Source: Winogradskya consettensis (GTDB taxonomy: Bacteria > Actinomycetota > Actinomycetes > Mycobacteriales > Micromonosporaceae). Taken from it: 64,000 nucleotides of DNA. Under the pieces are notes generated by a model. That model saw only the letters and a list, made by a program, of their open reading frames with translations. It ran no database searches and was not told the origin of the DNA. Below are positions 17,885-26,266 of this stretch, one piece after another. The translations under genes and the position numbers were made by a program. The number at the start of each line of letters is the position of its first letter. The first letter of the stretch is position 1. The DNA lies in the NCBI RefSeq assembly GCF_018332715.1, contig NZ_BOQP01000027.1:268183-332182 (forward strand), read 5' to 3'.

Positions 17885-17901
17885 ATCGGCTCAGCCGATG
17901 A
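17885..17901. promoter_or_regulatory. LysR-box palindrome
   Basis: CATCGGCTCAGCCGATG is a perfect 8-1-8 palindrome. Its inner 13 bases have the T-N11-A form of LysR boxes. It lies 18 bp upstream of the LysR start codon and about 124 bp from the exporter start, a position that suits autoregulation plus activation of the divergent gene. Confidence 0.6.
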
Positions 17902-18024
17902 TACCCAGCGGTCCTTCCGGGCTTCAGCGACGGCGGATCGGGCGCGCGCTCCGGTTGAATCAGGAGCAGCTGTTCCTGGCGCGGGTGCGCTGAACACCCG
18001 CGATTTCAATGGTGGGAGAAACAC

Positions 18025-19431
18025 ATGGCAACGCAGGCGGGGCCGCAGCCCGTGGTGGCGGCGGAACGGTCGCAAAAGCCGTCGGGTTCGTTGCTGATCG
18101 GTCTTTCCCTCGGCTACTTCATGGTGTTGCTGGACCTGACGATCGTCGCGGTGGCGTTGCCCGCGATCTCCCAGAGCCTCAACGTCGGGCTGAGCGCCCT
18201 GGAATGGGTCACCAACGGTTACACCGTCACGTTCGCGGCCCTGCTGCTCACCGCGGGATGGCTGTCGGACCGGTTCGGTGGCAAACGGATCTTCCTCATC
18301 GGACTGGTCGCGTTCGGGGTGCTGTCCGGTGCCTCCGCCGCGGTGAACAGCCTCGGCGCCCTGGTGGGGCTGCGCCTGGCCCTCGGCGTCGCCGGCGCGC
18401 TGCTGCTGCCGGCCTCGCTGGCGATCATCACCAACGCGTACACCGTCCCGGCGGAACGGGCCCGCGCGGTCGGCTCGTGGGCGGCCATCACGGGTGCGGC
18501 GCTCGCAGCCGGCCCGGTTGTCGGTGGCCTGCTGACCGAGTCGGTCGGCTGGCGCGCGATCTTCCTGGTCAACGTGCCGCTCGCGCTGATCAGCCTGGTG
18601 ATCACCGTGCGGCTGGCCTCGGAGACCGCCCGCAAGTCGCGCAGCGGGCTCGACCTGACCGGGCAGCTCAGCGCGGTCGTCGCGCTGGCCGCGCTGGTCT
18701 ACGCGCTGATCGAGGGCCCGGCCAAGGGCTGGACGGACACCGCCGTGGTGGTGGCCTTCGCCATCGCGGTCCTCGCGGCGGCGATCTTCGTCGGCGCCGA
18801 GATCCGGGCCGGGGACGCGGCTATGCTGCCGCCGCGGATGTTCCAGCGGGGTGGCTTCACAGCCGCGCTGGTGGCCGGGCTCCTCGCCAACTTCGGGCTG
18901 TCCGGTCTGCTGTTCGTGCTGTCGCTGTTCTTCCAGGACAGCCGCGGATACTCCGCGTCGGTCGCCGGTCTGGCGTTCCTGCCGCTGACCATCCCGACCG
19001 CCATCAACCCGATCTTCACCGGCCGGCTGGTCGGCCGGATCGGCCCGCGCGTCCCGGCCACGATCGGTTTTGCCCTCATGGGAGTCGGCGCGCTGATCCA
19101 GGCGCCGTTCACCGGTGATTCCGGGCTCGCCCTGGCAGCCACGGTGGTGGGTCTGCTGGTGTTCGGGTTCGGCATCTCCTTCGCGCTGCCCGCCCTGGTC
19201 GCGGGGGTGGCGAGCACCGTTTCGACCGAGTTCGCCGGCATCGGCGCCGGCACGCTCAACTCGGCCCGCCAGGTCGGCGCCTCCCTCGGGGTGGCCGTCC
19301 TCGGTGTGGTCCTCAGCCAGGCCTCGTCCAACGCCTCCGGCACCCGTCTCGCGCTGATCGTCGGCGGGGTGGTGCTGCTGGCCGGTGCCCTGATCGCGGG
19401 CACCGGGCTGCGCGGGCGCACCCCCGCATAG
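18025..19431 (+). CDS. MFS drug/H+ antiporter, DHA2 (14-helix) type
   Basis: 468 residues; ATG 18025 with GGGAGA upstream. About 14 hydrophobic segments are visible. Motif A occurs as GWLSDRFGGKRIF between helices 2 and 3, and the first helix carries LDLTIVAVALPAI (the motif D1 region of DHA2 proteins). Predicted proton-driven efflux of a small hydrophobic compound across the cytoplasmic membrane. Divergent from the LysR regulator, a common local-regulation pair. Confidence 0.92.
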   Translation: MATQAGPQPVVAAERSQKPSGSLLIGLSLGYFMVLLDLTIVAVALPAISQSLNVGLSALEWVTNGYTVTFAALLLTAGWLSDRFGGKRIFLIGLVAFGVLSGASAAVNSLGALVGLRLALGVAGALLLPASLAIITNAYTVPAERARAVGSWAAITGAALAAGPVVGGLLTESVGWRAIFLVNVPLALISLVITVRLASETARKSRSGLDLTGQLSAVVALAALVYALIEGPAKGWTDTAVVVAFAIAVLAAAIFVGAEIRAGDAAMLPPRMFQRGGFTAALVAGLLANFGLSGLLFVLSLFFQDSRGYSASVAGLAFLPLTIPTAINPIFTGRLVGRIGPRVPATIGFALMGVGALIQAPFTGDSGLALAATVVGLLVFGFGISFALPALVAGVASTVSTEFAGIGAGTLNSARQVGASLGVAVLGVVLSQASSNASGTRLALIVGGVVLLAGALIAGTGLRGRTPA

Positions 19432-19445
19432 CGGCGGCGGGCGCG

Positions 19446-19474
19446 TTGTGGGAGCGGCCGGAGATCGACATACT
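19446..19474 (+). promoter_or_regulatory. Putative promoter, leaderless transcript
   Basis: TTGTGG (19446) and CATACT (19469) are separated by 17 bp. The start codon of the flavin monooxygenase follows the -10 by 7 bases and lacks a ribosome site, suggesting that transcription starts at or near the ATG. Confidence 0.4.
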
Positions 19475-19481
19475 GCCTCGC

Positions 19482-20603
19482 ATGGCAGATGTGGTGGTGC
19501 TAGGGGCAGGGGCCGCGGGGCTGGCCGTGGCGGCCCAGCTCAAGGCGCGTGGGGTGGAGGCCGTGGTGCTCGAGCGGGGGCCGGGGGTGGCCACCAGCTG
19601 GCGGGGACGCTACGACCGGCTGAAGCTGCACACCGTGCGGCAGCTGTCCGGCCTCCCAGGTTTTGCCATTCCGCGGGGATACGGGCGATGGGTGCGCCGG
19701 GACGACCTGGTGCGTTACCTGGAGGCGTACGCGCAGCGGTTCAAGCTCGACGTGCGGACCGGGACGACCGTCGAGCGGATCAAACCGGGCGCCGCCGGAT
19801 GGTCGCTGCGGCTCGCGGACGGGTCCGAGGAGTCGGCGCGGACCGTGATCGTCGCGACGGGTTACCTGCACACGCCGCAAGTGCCGCCGTGGCCCGGGCT
19901 GGAGACGTGGCCGGGCGAGCTGATTCACTCGGCGGCGTACCGCAACGCCGAGCCGTTCCGCGGTAAGGACGTGCTGGTCGTCGGGCCGGGCAACAGCGGC
20001 GCCGAGATCGCCACGGACCTGGCCGAGGGCGGTGCCACCACGGTGCGGCTCGCGATCCGCACGCCGCCGCACATCGTGCGCCGGACGACCGCGGGCTGGC
20101 CGGCGCAGCTGAACGGGGTGCTTCTGGGCTGGCTGCCCGAACGGATCTTCAACGCGGTGGCCGCCGCGACGGCGCGGATGGAGCTCCCGGACCTGCGGAA
20201 GTACGGTATCGGGCGCCCGGCCGTAGGCCTCAAGACCCGGCTGCGCACCGGGCGTTACGTGCCGTTGCAGGACGTCGGCATCGTCCGTGACGTCGTGGCG
20301 GGCCGGGTGCTCCCGGTCGCCGCCGTGCAGGGCTTCGACACGATCTCGGTGCTGCTGGCGGACGGCACGAGCGTGCAGCCGGACGTGGTCGTCGCCGCCA
20401 CCGGCTACGGCACCGGGCTTCGCGAGCTGTTCGAGGACCCGTCGCTGGTCGACGAGACCGGCGTGCCGCTCGTGCACGGCGGCGCGCCCGCGCGGCCGGG
20501 GCTGTTCTTCATCGGCTATGACGTGACCCTCGGCGGCATGCTCCGCCAGGCCGCGATCGAGTCCCGCCGCGTCGCCCGTACCGTGAGCCGGCTGGAGAAA
20601 TAG
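19482..20603 (+). CDS. FAD-dependent monooxygenase (YUCCA/CzcO-like flavoprotein)
   Basis: 373 residues from ATG 19482, immediately before the FAD motif VVVLGAGAAGLAVAAQL (residues 4-20). A second nucleotide motif, VLVVGPGNSGAEIATDLAEGG, near residue 165 binds NADPH. ATGYLHTP between them is the conserved linker of flavin-containing monooxygenases. The fingerprint fits the small CzcO/YUCCA-like class that oxidises amines, sulfides or ketones. The coding region starts about 50 bp after the exporter gene and has its own leaderless-type promoter. Substrate unknown. Confidence 0.88.
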   Translation: MADVVVLGAGAAGLAVAAQLKARGVEAVVLERGPGVATSWRGRYDRLKLHTVRQLSGLPGFAIPRGYGRWVRRDDLVRYLEAYAQRFKLDVRTGTTVERIKPGAAGWSLRLADGSEESARTVIVATGYLHTPQVPPWPGLETWPGELIHSAAYRNAEPFRGKDVLVVGPGNSGAEIATDLAEGGATTVRLAIRTPPHIVRRTTAGWPAQLNGVLLGWLPERIFNAVAAATARMELPDLRKYGIGRPAVGLKTRLRTGRYVPLQDVGIVRDVVAGRVLPVAAVQGFDTISVLLADGTSVQPDVVVAATGYGTGLRELFEDPSLVDETGVPLVHGGAPARPGLFFIGYDVTLGGMLRQAAIESRRVARTVSRLEK

Positions 20604-20688
20604 CGCACCGTTGCATCGACTCGTGTCAGGGCCGGAGCCCGGGTGACAGCATCGGCGGCCATCGTCCCGGCCGGGGCTGGTGGCGCCA

Positions 20689-20694
20689 CATACT
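20689..20694 (+). promoter_or_regulatory. Putative -10 element of the lipoprotein gene
   Basis: CATACT ends 6 bases before the ATG at 20701, the same arrangement as upstream of the preceding gene. No clear -35 was seen. Confidence 0.3.
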
Positions 20695-20700
20695 TCGGTC

Positions 20701-21675
20701 ATGAAGATCGTGGCAGCGGGTGTGGTGGCGGTCCTGGCAGTGGGGGTCGCCGGGTGCGCGAACGGCAGCCCGGCAGCCCCTGATCCGGCTGTGGCCGCCG
20801 CCCCCGGGTTTCCGGCGCAGGCCGCACTCGCGGTGCTCGCCGCCTTCGATCAGGCGGACTCGGTGGCATCGGCGGCGGCTGATCCGGCCGGGTTGAAGGC
20901 GCAGGAGGTCCCGCCCTCGCTGGACGTCAGTCTCGCCGCTGCTCACCGGGCCACCCTCGCGAAGCGCACCCCACCCTCCTTCGTGCACACCCAGCCCGGG
21001 TTCGCCGTGCCCGCGGGGGACGCGTCCTGTTTCCTTGTCGTGGCGTCGCTGAAGGTGACCGGCACCGAACTGCCGCTCTCCGACGTCACCCAGTTCGTCC
21101 GGCAGGAGGGCGGCGGCTGGAAGGCGAGCCACAACGTGGGCGTCGGCCAGAGCGGGGTCGCCCAGGCCCGGACGCTCGCCGGGAGCACGGCGTTGCCGAG
21201 CACCACCGCCCTCGACGACGTGCGGCGCAAGGATCTCGAGACGGAGGTCTTCGCCCGTACCACCGCAGCGGACAGCCCGAACCTCTCGGTGCTGGCGACC
21301 AGCAACCTGCTCGACCGCCAGTTCGCCGCGGGGTGGGAGGTGTACCAGCAGCAGCTCGGCGGTGCCGGGATGACCGCCGCGCGGGAGTTGCGCGAGGCAC
21401 AGTGGTCGCAGTGCGCAGCGCGTACCGATGCGGGGGTCTTCGCGTTTCTCACTCTCCGCGCCGCGGACACCGTCTCCGGGAGCAAGGGTAAGCCGGCCGT
21501 GCTGGCGCCGCCGAGTCCCGACCTTGCCGGGCTGGGCCGGACCGGGCCGGTCAGCGCTTCCCGCATCGTCATCTCGCGGGTGCAGGTGTTCCTGCTCTTC
21601 GTACCCGCCGCCGCTGGGCAGCCGGCCACGTTGCTGGGCCTGACCGACGCGCCCACCGCCCTCAGCACGAGTTGA
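20701..21675 (+). CDS. Putative lipoprotein of unknown function
   Basis: 324 residues from ATG 20701. The N-terminus MKIVAAGVVAVLAVGVAGC is a lipoprotein signal with the lipid-bearing Cys at residue 19. The mature part begins with an Ala/Pro-rich linker and has no motif I recognise; two Cys (in ASCFLVV and SQCAAR) could pair. Length and composition fit an actinomycete cell-surface protein. It precedes the RiPP cluster on the same strand by about 100 bp, but nothing in it ties it to that pathway. Confidence 0.75.
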   Translation: MKIVAAGVVAVLAVGVAGCANGSPAAPDPAVAAAPGFPAQAALAVLAAFDQADSVASAAADPAGLKAQEVPPSLDVSLAAAHRATLAKRTPPSFVHTQPGFAVPAGDASCFLVVASLKVTGTELPLSDVTQFVRQEGGGWKASHNVGVGQSGVAQARTLAGSTALPSTTALDDVRRKDLETEVFARTTAADSPNLSVLATSNLLDRQFAAGWEVYQQQLGGAGMTAARELREAQWSQCAARTDAGVFAFLTLRAADTVSGSKGKPAVLAPPSPDLAGLGRTGPVSASRIVISRVQVFLLFVPAAAGQPATLLGLTDAPTALSTS

Positions 21676-21780
21676 CGGACGCTCTGCCGCGGGGCCGAGG
21701 ACGGCTGAATGTCATGCCATTCACGGATCGCGGCCCGAGGTCTGTCCACAATGAACACCCCGGGGAGAGGGAGAGAGCCG

Positions 21781-23997
21781 ATGCGGCTTCCAAGGGTCCG
21801 AGCGGATCATCTGCCGGTCCGGCTGACCGGCCCGGCGGGTGACTACCTCGTCGTGGTGGGAGAGACGCGGCATCTGCTGGTGGAGGACCCGATCGCGGCC
21901 GAACTGGCCGGCCTGCTCGACGGTGCGACGGAGACCGCGCAGCTCGTCGAGGCACTGGCCGGCCGATATCCGAGACGTGACGTGGCGGCGGCGCTGCGCA
22001 GGCTGATCCGGCTCGGCGTGGTTGCCGACGGCCCCACCACCGCACCGGTCGAGGTCGCAGCCGCGTGGGATGCCCGGGGTGTCGACCCGGACGTGGCCCA
22101 GCAGTCCTGGGACGTCTCCCTCGTGGATGCCGGGGCCCCTGATTTCGCGCTGCTCGAGAGCAACCTGCTGGGTCTCGGCGTGAAGGTCACGCAGGCGGCC
22201 GGACCGATCGTGGTCGTCGCCGCCGGTCTCACCGATGGGCGCCTCGACGCCTTCAACCGGGCCCGGCTCGCCGACGGGCAGGGCTGGACGCTGATGCGCC
22301 CGCACGGGTCCACCCTGCTGCTCGGCCCGCACTTCCTTCCCGGGGAGACGGGCTGCTGGGACTGCCTGCGGGTGCGGTGGACGGAGAACACGCCCGTCAT
22401 CGCGTACCTGGACAGCCTGCGCCCGCTGGAGCCCCCGGCCGACCCGGCCAGGGCGAGCATCCCGGCGACCGTGGCGATCGCGGCCGGGATGCTCGCCGCC
22501 GAGCTGCCGGTCCTGGCGATGACCGGGCGGTCGCCGCGGCTGACCGGGCGGCTCGTCACCTTCGACACCGTCACGCTCACCGGGGAGGGCCATGATCTGG
22601 TCCGGCAGCCGCACTGCCCCTCCTGCGGCAGCCCGCCGGAGCCGGGTGGCCGGATCGCCCTGGAACCCACCCCGGTAGCGGTGTCGGCGGACGGCGGCTC
22701 CCGGTCGACCGGCGCCGAGGAGATGTATCGGCGCCTTGCCCACCATGTGGACCGCTGTCTGGGGGTGGTGACCCGGCTCGAACCGATGGAGGACTACCGC
22801 AACGGGCTCACCTACAGCTTCGGGGCCGGGCACAACTTCGCGCTGCCCCGGGGGCCGGCGATGCTGCGGACCAACCTGCGCGGACTCTCCGGGGGCAAGG
22901 GACGCACCGAGGTGCAGGCGAAGGTGTCCGCCATCGGGGAAGCGGTCGAGCGCTACTGCGGGGTCTGGCGCGGTGATCGTACGACGGAGAACGCCGCCTG
23001 GCCGGACCTGCCCGGTGCCGTGCCCCCGCGCGACCTGCTGCTCTTCTCCGATGCCCAGTACGCCGCCCGCGAACAGCGGGGCCACTTCCATCGAGTACCC
23101 CGGCAGCTCGCCGATGACCAGCCGATCGAGTGGACCCCGGCCTGGTCGCTCACCCACGACGAACCGCGGCACCTGCCCGCCGCCTACTGCTGGTACGGCC
23201 ACCCGGACCTGACCCGCCTCGACGTCTGCGGCGCCGACTCCAACGGGTGTGCGGCCGGTGCGACGCTGCCCGAGGCGATCTCGCAGGGCTTCTGCGAGCT
23301 CGTCGAGCGCGACAGCGTGGCACTGTGGTGGTATCACCGGTCCCGGATGCCCGGGGTGGATTTAGCCTCGTTCGAGGATCCGTGGATCGACGGGCTCACC
23401 GGGTTCTACCGGCGCGAGCTGGGGCGGGCGCTGTGGGCGCTCGACCTGACCGCGGATCTGGGCATCCCGGCCTTCGCCGCGATCTCCCCGCGGCTGGACC
23501 GGGCGGTGGAGGACGTCCTGGTCGGGTTCGGGGCTCACCCGGACCCCGCCGTCGCGCTCGGCCGGGCGCTCGCCGAGGTCAACCAGTTCCTGCCGATGGT
23601 GGCCCGCTCGTCCGGCGGGCGGACCCGCTACGCCGTCCAGGACCGGGAGACCCTCGACTGGTTCACCACCGTACGCGTCGCCGACCAGCCCTGGCTGCGG
23701 CCGTCGGACGCCCCGATGACCACCGCCACCACCCATGCCGACCTGTCCAGCGGTGACGCCGCCGCGGACGTGAAGCGCTTCGTCGATCTCGCCGCAGGTG
23801 CCGGGCTCGACGTCATCGTGCTCGACCAGTCCCGGCCCGACCTGGAACTCAGCGTTGCCCGCGTGGTCGTGCCCGGGTTGCGGCACTTCTGGCGGCGGCT
23901 GGGGCCGGGGCGGCTGTGGGACGTCCCCGTCCGGCTCGGGCGTACGGGGACGGCCGGCGACGAGACGGCGATGAATCCGCTCAGCGTGTTCTTCTGA
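21781..23997 (+). CDS. RiPP cyclodehydratase: RRE/E1-like domain fused to YcaO
   Basis: 738 residues; ATG 21781 follows a purine-rich site (GGGAGAGGGAGAGAG), whereas upstream ATGs at 21709 and 21751 lack one. Residues 1-85 look like the winged RiPP recognition element that binds the leader. Residues about 110-300 are the E1/ThiF-like part with its zinc tetrad C192, C195, C279 and C282. Residues about 365-738 are YcaO, with the ATP-binding segments SAIGEAVERYCG (383-394) and ISQGFCELVERD. Such fusions convert Cys/Ser/Thr to azolines with ATP. The C-terminus reads NPLSVFF rather than the PxPxP tail of classical azoline YcaOs. First gene of a coupled run continuing with SagB, HlyD-like and exporter genes. 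Confidence 0.92.
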   Translation: MRLPRVRADHLPVRLTGPAGDYLVVVGETRHLLVEDPIAAELAGLLDGATETAQLVEALAGRYPRRDVAAALRRLIRLGVVADGPTTAPVEVAAAWDARGVDPDVAQQSWDVSLVDAGAPDFALLESNLLGLGVKVTQAAGPIVVVAAGLTDGRLDAFNRARLADGQGWTLMRPHGSTLLLGPHFLPGETGCWDCLRVRWTENTPVIAYLDSLRPLEPPADPARASIPATVAIAAGMLAAELPVLAMTGRSPRLTGRLVTFDTVTLTGEGHDLVRQPHCPSCGSPPEPGGRIALEPTPVAVSADGGSRSTGAEEMYRRLAHHVDRCLGVVTRLEPMEDYRNGLTYSFGAGHNFALPRGPAMLRTNLRGLSGGKGRTEVQAKVSAIGEAVERYCGVWRGDRTTENAAWPDLPGAVPPRDLLLFSDAQYAAREQRGHFHRVPRQLADDQPIEWTPAWSLTHDEPRHLPAAYCWYGHPDLTRLDVCGADSNGCAAGATLPEAISQGFCELVERDSVALWWYHRSRMPGVDLASFEDPWIDGLTGFYRRELGRALWALDLTADLGIPAFAAISPRLDRAVEDVLVGFGAHPDPAVALGRALAEVNQFLPMVARSSGGRTRYAVQDRETLDWFTTVRVADQPWLRPSDAPMTTATTHADLSSGDAAADVKRFVDLAAGAGLDVIVLDQSRPDLELSVARVVVPGLRHFWRRLGPGRLWDVPVRLGRTGTAGDETAMNPLSVFF

Positions 23998-24008
23998 AAG
24001 GAACGGCG

Positions 24009-25463
24009 ATGGTCCTTGCCCAGGTACCCGTGAACCGCCAGACAACCGTGGTCGAGGCACTTCGCCTGCGCAGGGACGCGACCCTGGCCGCCTCCGACGG
24101 GGGCGTGCTGACGTTGCGGCAGAGCCGGTTCGAGCTGATGATGACCCGGCCGGGCGTCGGGCGCAGAGCTCTGCTGCTACGCCTCGCCGACCACTGGGTC
24201 AGCCACCTCGACGCCACCCGGCTGGTGGCGGAGATCGAGGGCGAGGCCCAGATCATGCCGGCCCAGGTGCTGCTGCGCCGCCTCGTGCTGAACTGCTGGC
24301 TCGACCGCCGCCTGCTGTTGCCCGACCGGCCGTTGCTGGAGGTCATGCCCAAGGGGCTCGGCCGGTGGGGAGCGGAGACGCAGCGCCGCCATCAGCCCGG
24401 GGAGGCGTACAAGGTGTCGCGGTTCGTGTCGTTGCGCGGCGAGGACGGGAGGATGGTCGCGCAGTCACCGCTGTCCACCATCGCGATCGGGCTGCCCGAC
24501 CGGCGGGTCCTCGGCGCGTTGAACGACGCGGTGGGGCAGGACGGCTGTGACAGCGCCACGTTCGGCGCCGCGGCGGGTCTCGACGAGACGACCGCGGGCC
24601 GGCTGCTCGACGAGCTGCTCACCGCCGGGGTGATCGTCGCCATCGCCGATCAGCGGGCCGAGAGCACGCAGCCACCGCAGGCACTCTGGTCGGCTGAGGA
24701 CCTCGGCCTGCACGGCCGGTCCCGGCCCGGGCGCCATGCCCTGCCCATCGGCGGGACGTACCGCTTCGCCGGCAGCTTCCCGGCCGAGCCGTTACGCGCC
24801 ACGTTCCCCGGCCGGCCGGTGGTGCCGCTACCGGTGCCCGATCCGGTCCGGATCTCCGGCTCGGATCCGTCGTTCTCGGCGGTGCTCGACGCGCGCCGCA
24901 CGATCCGCGATCACGACGCGGAGCACCCGATCACCCTGGACCAGCTCGCCGAGTTCCTGTTCCGGGTGCAGCACACCACCGACATCCGGGAGCTGGACGG
25001 GTACGAGGTGGGCCGGCGCCCGTACCCCACCGGCGGCGGCATGTGCGAGCTGGAGCTGTACCCGATGGTCACCCGGTGCGAGGGCCTGGCGGGCGGGCTC
25101 TACCACTACGACAGTGTCGAGCATCGCCTCGAACTGGTCGCCGAGCACGACGCGAATGCCGACCGCCTGCTGGACTACGCCAGCGCCGCCGCCGCCATCC
25201 GGCAGCCGCCGCAGGTGCAGCTGGTGGTCACCGCCCGGATCCGTCGTCTCATGTGGAAGTACGAGGGACTCGGGTACGCGCTGATCCTCAAGAACGCCGG
25301 CCTGCTCACCGAGCTGATGTACCTGGTCGCCGCGGCGATGGGCCTCGCACCCTGCGCTCTGGGCGCGGGTGACTCGGCCGCGTTCGCGACCCTCGCCGGC
25401 CTGGACCCGCTGGTCGAGCCGAGCGTCGCCGACTTCCTGCTGGGCTCGAGGGCCGCCGCATGA
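24009..25463 (+). CDS. SagB-type azoline dehydrogenase (FMN, nitroreductase fold)
   Basis: 484 residues; ATG 24009 with AAAGGA upstream. The N-terminal 240 residues are a winged, non-catalytic part. The C-terminal half is a nitroreductase fold: SAVLDARRTIRDHD, RRPYPTGGGMCELELYP, GLYHYD, then LMWKYEGLGYALILKNAG holding the Lys-Tyr pair conserved in SagB enzymes, and LGAGDSAAFATLAG. The family oxidises azolines to azoles with FMN. It begins 11 bp after the cyclodehydratase and its stop overlaps the secretion gene by ATGA. Its presence implies that at least some heterocycles in the product are aromatic. Confidence 0.92.
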   Translation: MVLAQVPVNRQTTVVEALRLRRDATLAASDGGVLTLRQSRFELMMTRPGVGRRALLLRLADHWVSHLDATRLVAEIEGEAQIMPAQVLLRRLVLNCWLDRRLLLPDRPLLEVMPKGLGRWGAETQRRHQPGEAYKVSRFVSLRGEDGRMVAQSPLSTIAIGLPDRRVLGALNDAVGQDGCDSATFGAAAGLDETTAGRLLDELLTAGVIVAIADQRAESTQPPQALWSAEDLGLHGRSRPGRHALPIGGTYRFAGSFPAEPLRATFPGRPVVPLPVPDPVRISGSDPSFSAVLDARRTIRDHDAEHPITLDQLAEFLFRVQHTTDIRELDGYEVGRRPYPTGGGMCELELYPMVTRCEGLAGGLYHYDSVEHRLELVAEHDANADRLLDYASAAAAIRQPPQVQLVVTARIRRLMWKYEGLGYALILKNAGLLTELMYLVAAAMGLAPCALGAGDSAAFATLAGLDPLVEPSVADFLLGSRAAA

Positions 25464-26266
25464 TGTTCCGGCGGCAGGCGCTGCGCCGGCTGGAGGCGCC
25501 GGAGGAGCTCGACGAGGTGGTCCGGCTGGCGACCGTGCCGGGGTGGCTGCTCACCATCGCGCTGCTGATCACCACGGGTACGGCCGGCGCGTGGGCGGTT
25601 CTCGGCACCGTCGAGCGTACGGTCCGGGCCGTCGGGGTGCTGGTGCACTCCAACGGCGTCTCAGGGCTCGACGCCACGTCCAGCGGGCAGATCGTCAAGG
25701 TGTGGACCGCGGCCAACGTACGGATCACGAAGGGCACACCCATCTACAGCGCCCAGCGCTCCGACGGGACCGTGCAGACCGTCGCGGCGCCGTGGGACGC
25801 GTACGTGGTCAGCCTCGCCATCAACGAGGGTCAGCTCGTACAGCCCGGCACCCGGGTCGCCGAGATGGAACGGCTCGACACCCCCGGCGACGCGTTGCAG
25901 GCGGTGGTCTTCGTCCCGGCCCGCTCGGCGCCGTTGCTGCGGATCGGGAACACGGTCGCCGTCGCCGCGGCCGCCGCACCGTCGCCGGTCTTCGGCACGA
26001 TGGTCGGCATCGTCACGTCGGTCGGTGCCTTCCCGGAGACCCCGGAGTCGCTGCGGGCCTTCCTCGGCGGCGGACCCGACGTGCAGTCCCTGCTCGGTGG
26101 CGGCAGCGTGGTGCGGGTCGTGGTCCCGCTCACCACCGATACCGCGTCGCCGAGCGGGCTGGCGTGGACGAAGGCGTCACCACCCTTCCAGCTCAACTCG
26201 ACCAGCGAGATCTCGGCCGTGTTCACCATCGCCCGGGAGCACCCGATCTCCTGGCTGCTCGGATGA
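25460..26266 (+). CDS. HlyD-like secretion protein of NHLP bacteriocin systems
   Basis: 268 residues; ATG 25460 overlaps the SagB stop, and a second in-frame ATG is at 25463. A single transmembrane helix lies at residues 28-48 (PGWLLTIALLITTGTAGAWAV), followed by a periplasmic-adaptor-like beta/lipoyl domain (GVLVHSNGVSGLDATSSGQIVKVWT, and AYVVSLAINEGQLVQPGTRVAEM). It is shorter than full HlyD proteins, as is usual for NHLM-type adaptors in monoderms. Expected to work with the two ABC proteins downstream in exporting the processed peptide. Confidence 0.85.
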   Translation: MMFRRQALRRLEAPEELDEVVRLATVPGWLLTIALLITTGTAGAWAVLGTVERTVRAVGVLVHSNGVSGLDATSSGQIVKVWTAANVRITKGTPIYSAQRSDGTVQTVAAPWDAYVVSLAINEGQLVQPGTRVAEMERLDTPGDALQAVVFVPARSAPLLRIGNTVAVAAAAAPSPVFGTMVGIVTSVGAFPETPESLRAFLGGGPDVQSLLGGGSVVRVVVPLTTDTASPSGLAWTKASPPFQLNSTSEISAVFTIAREHPISWLLG

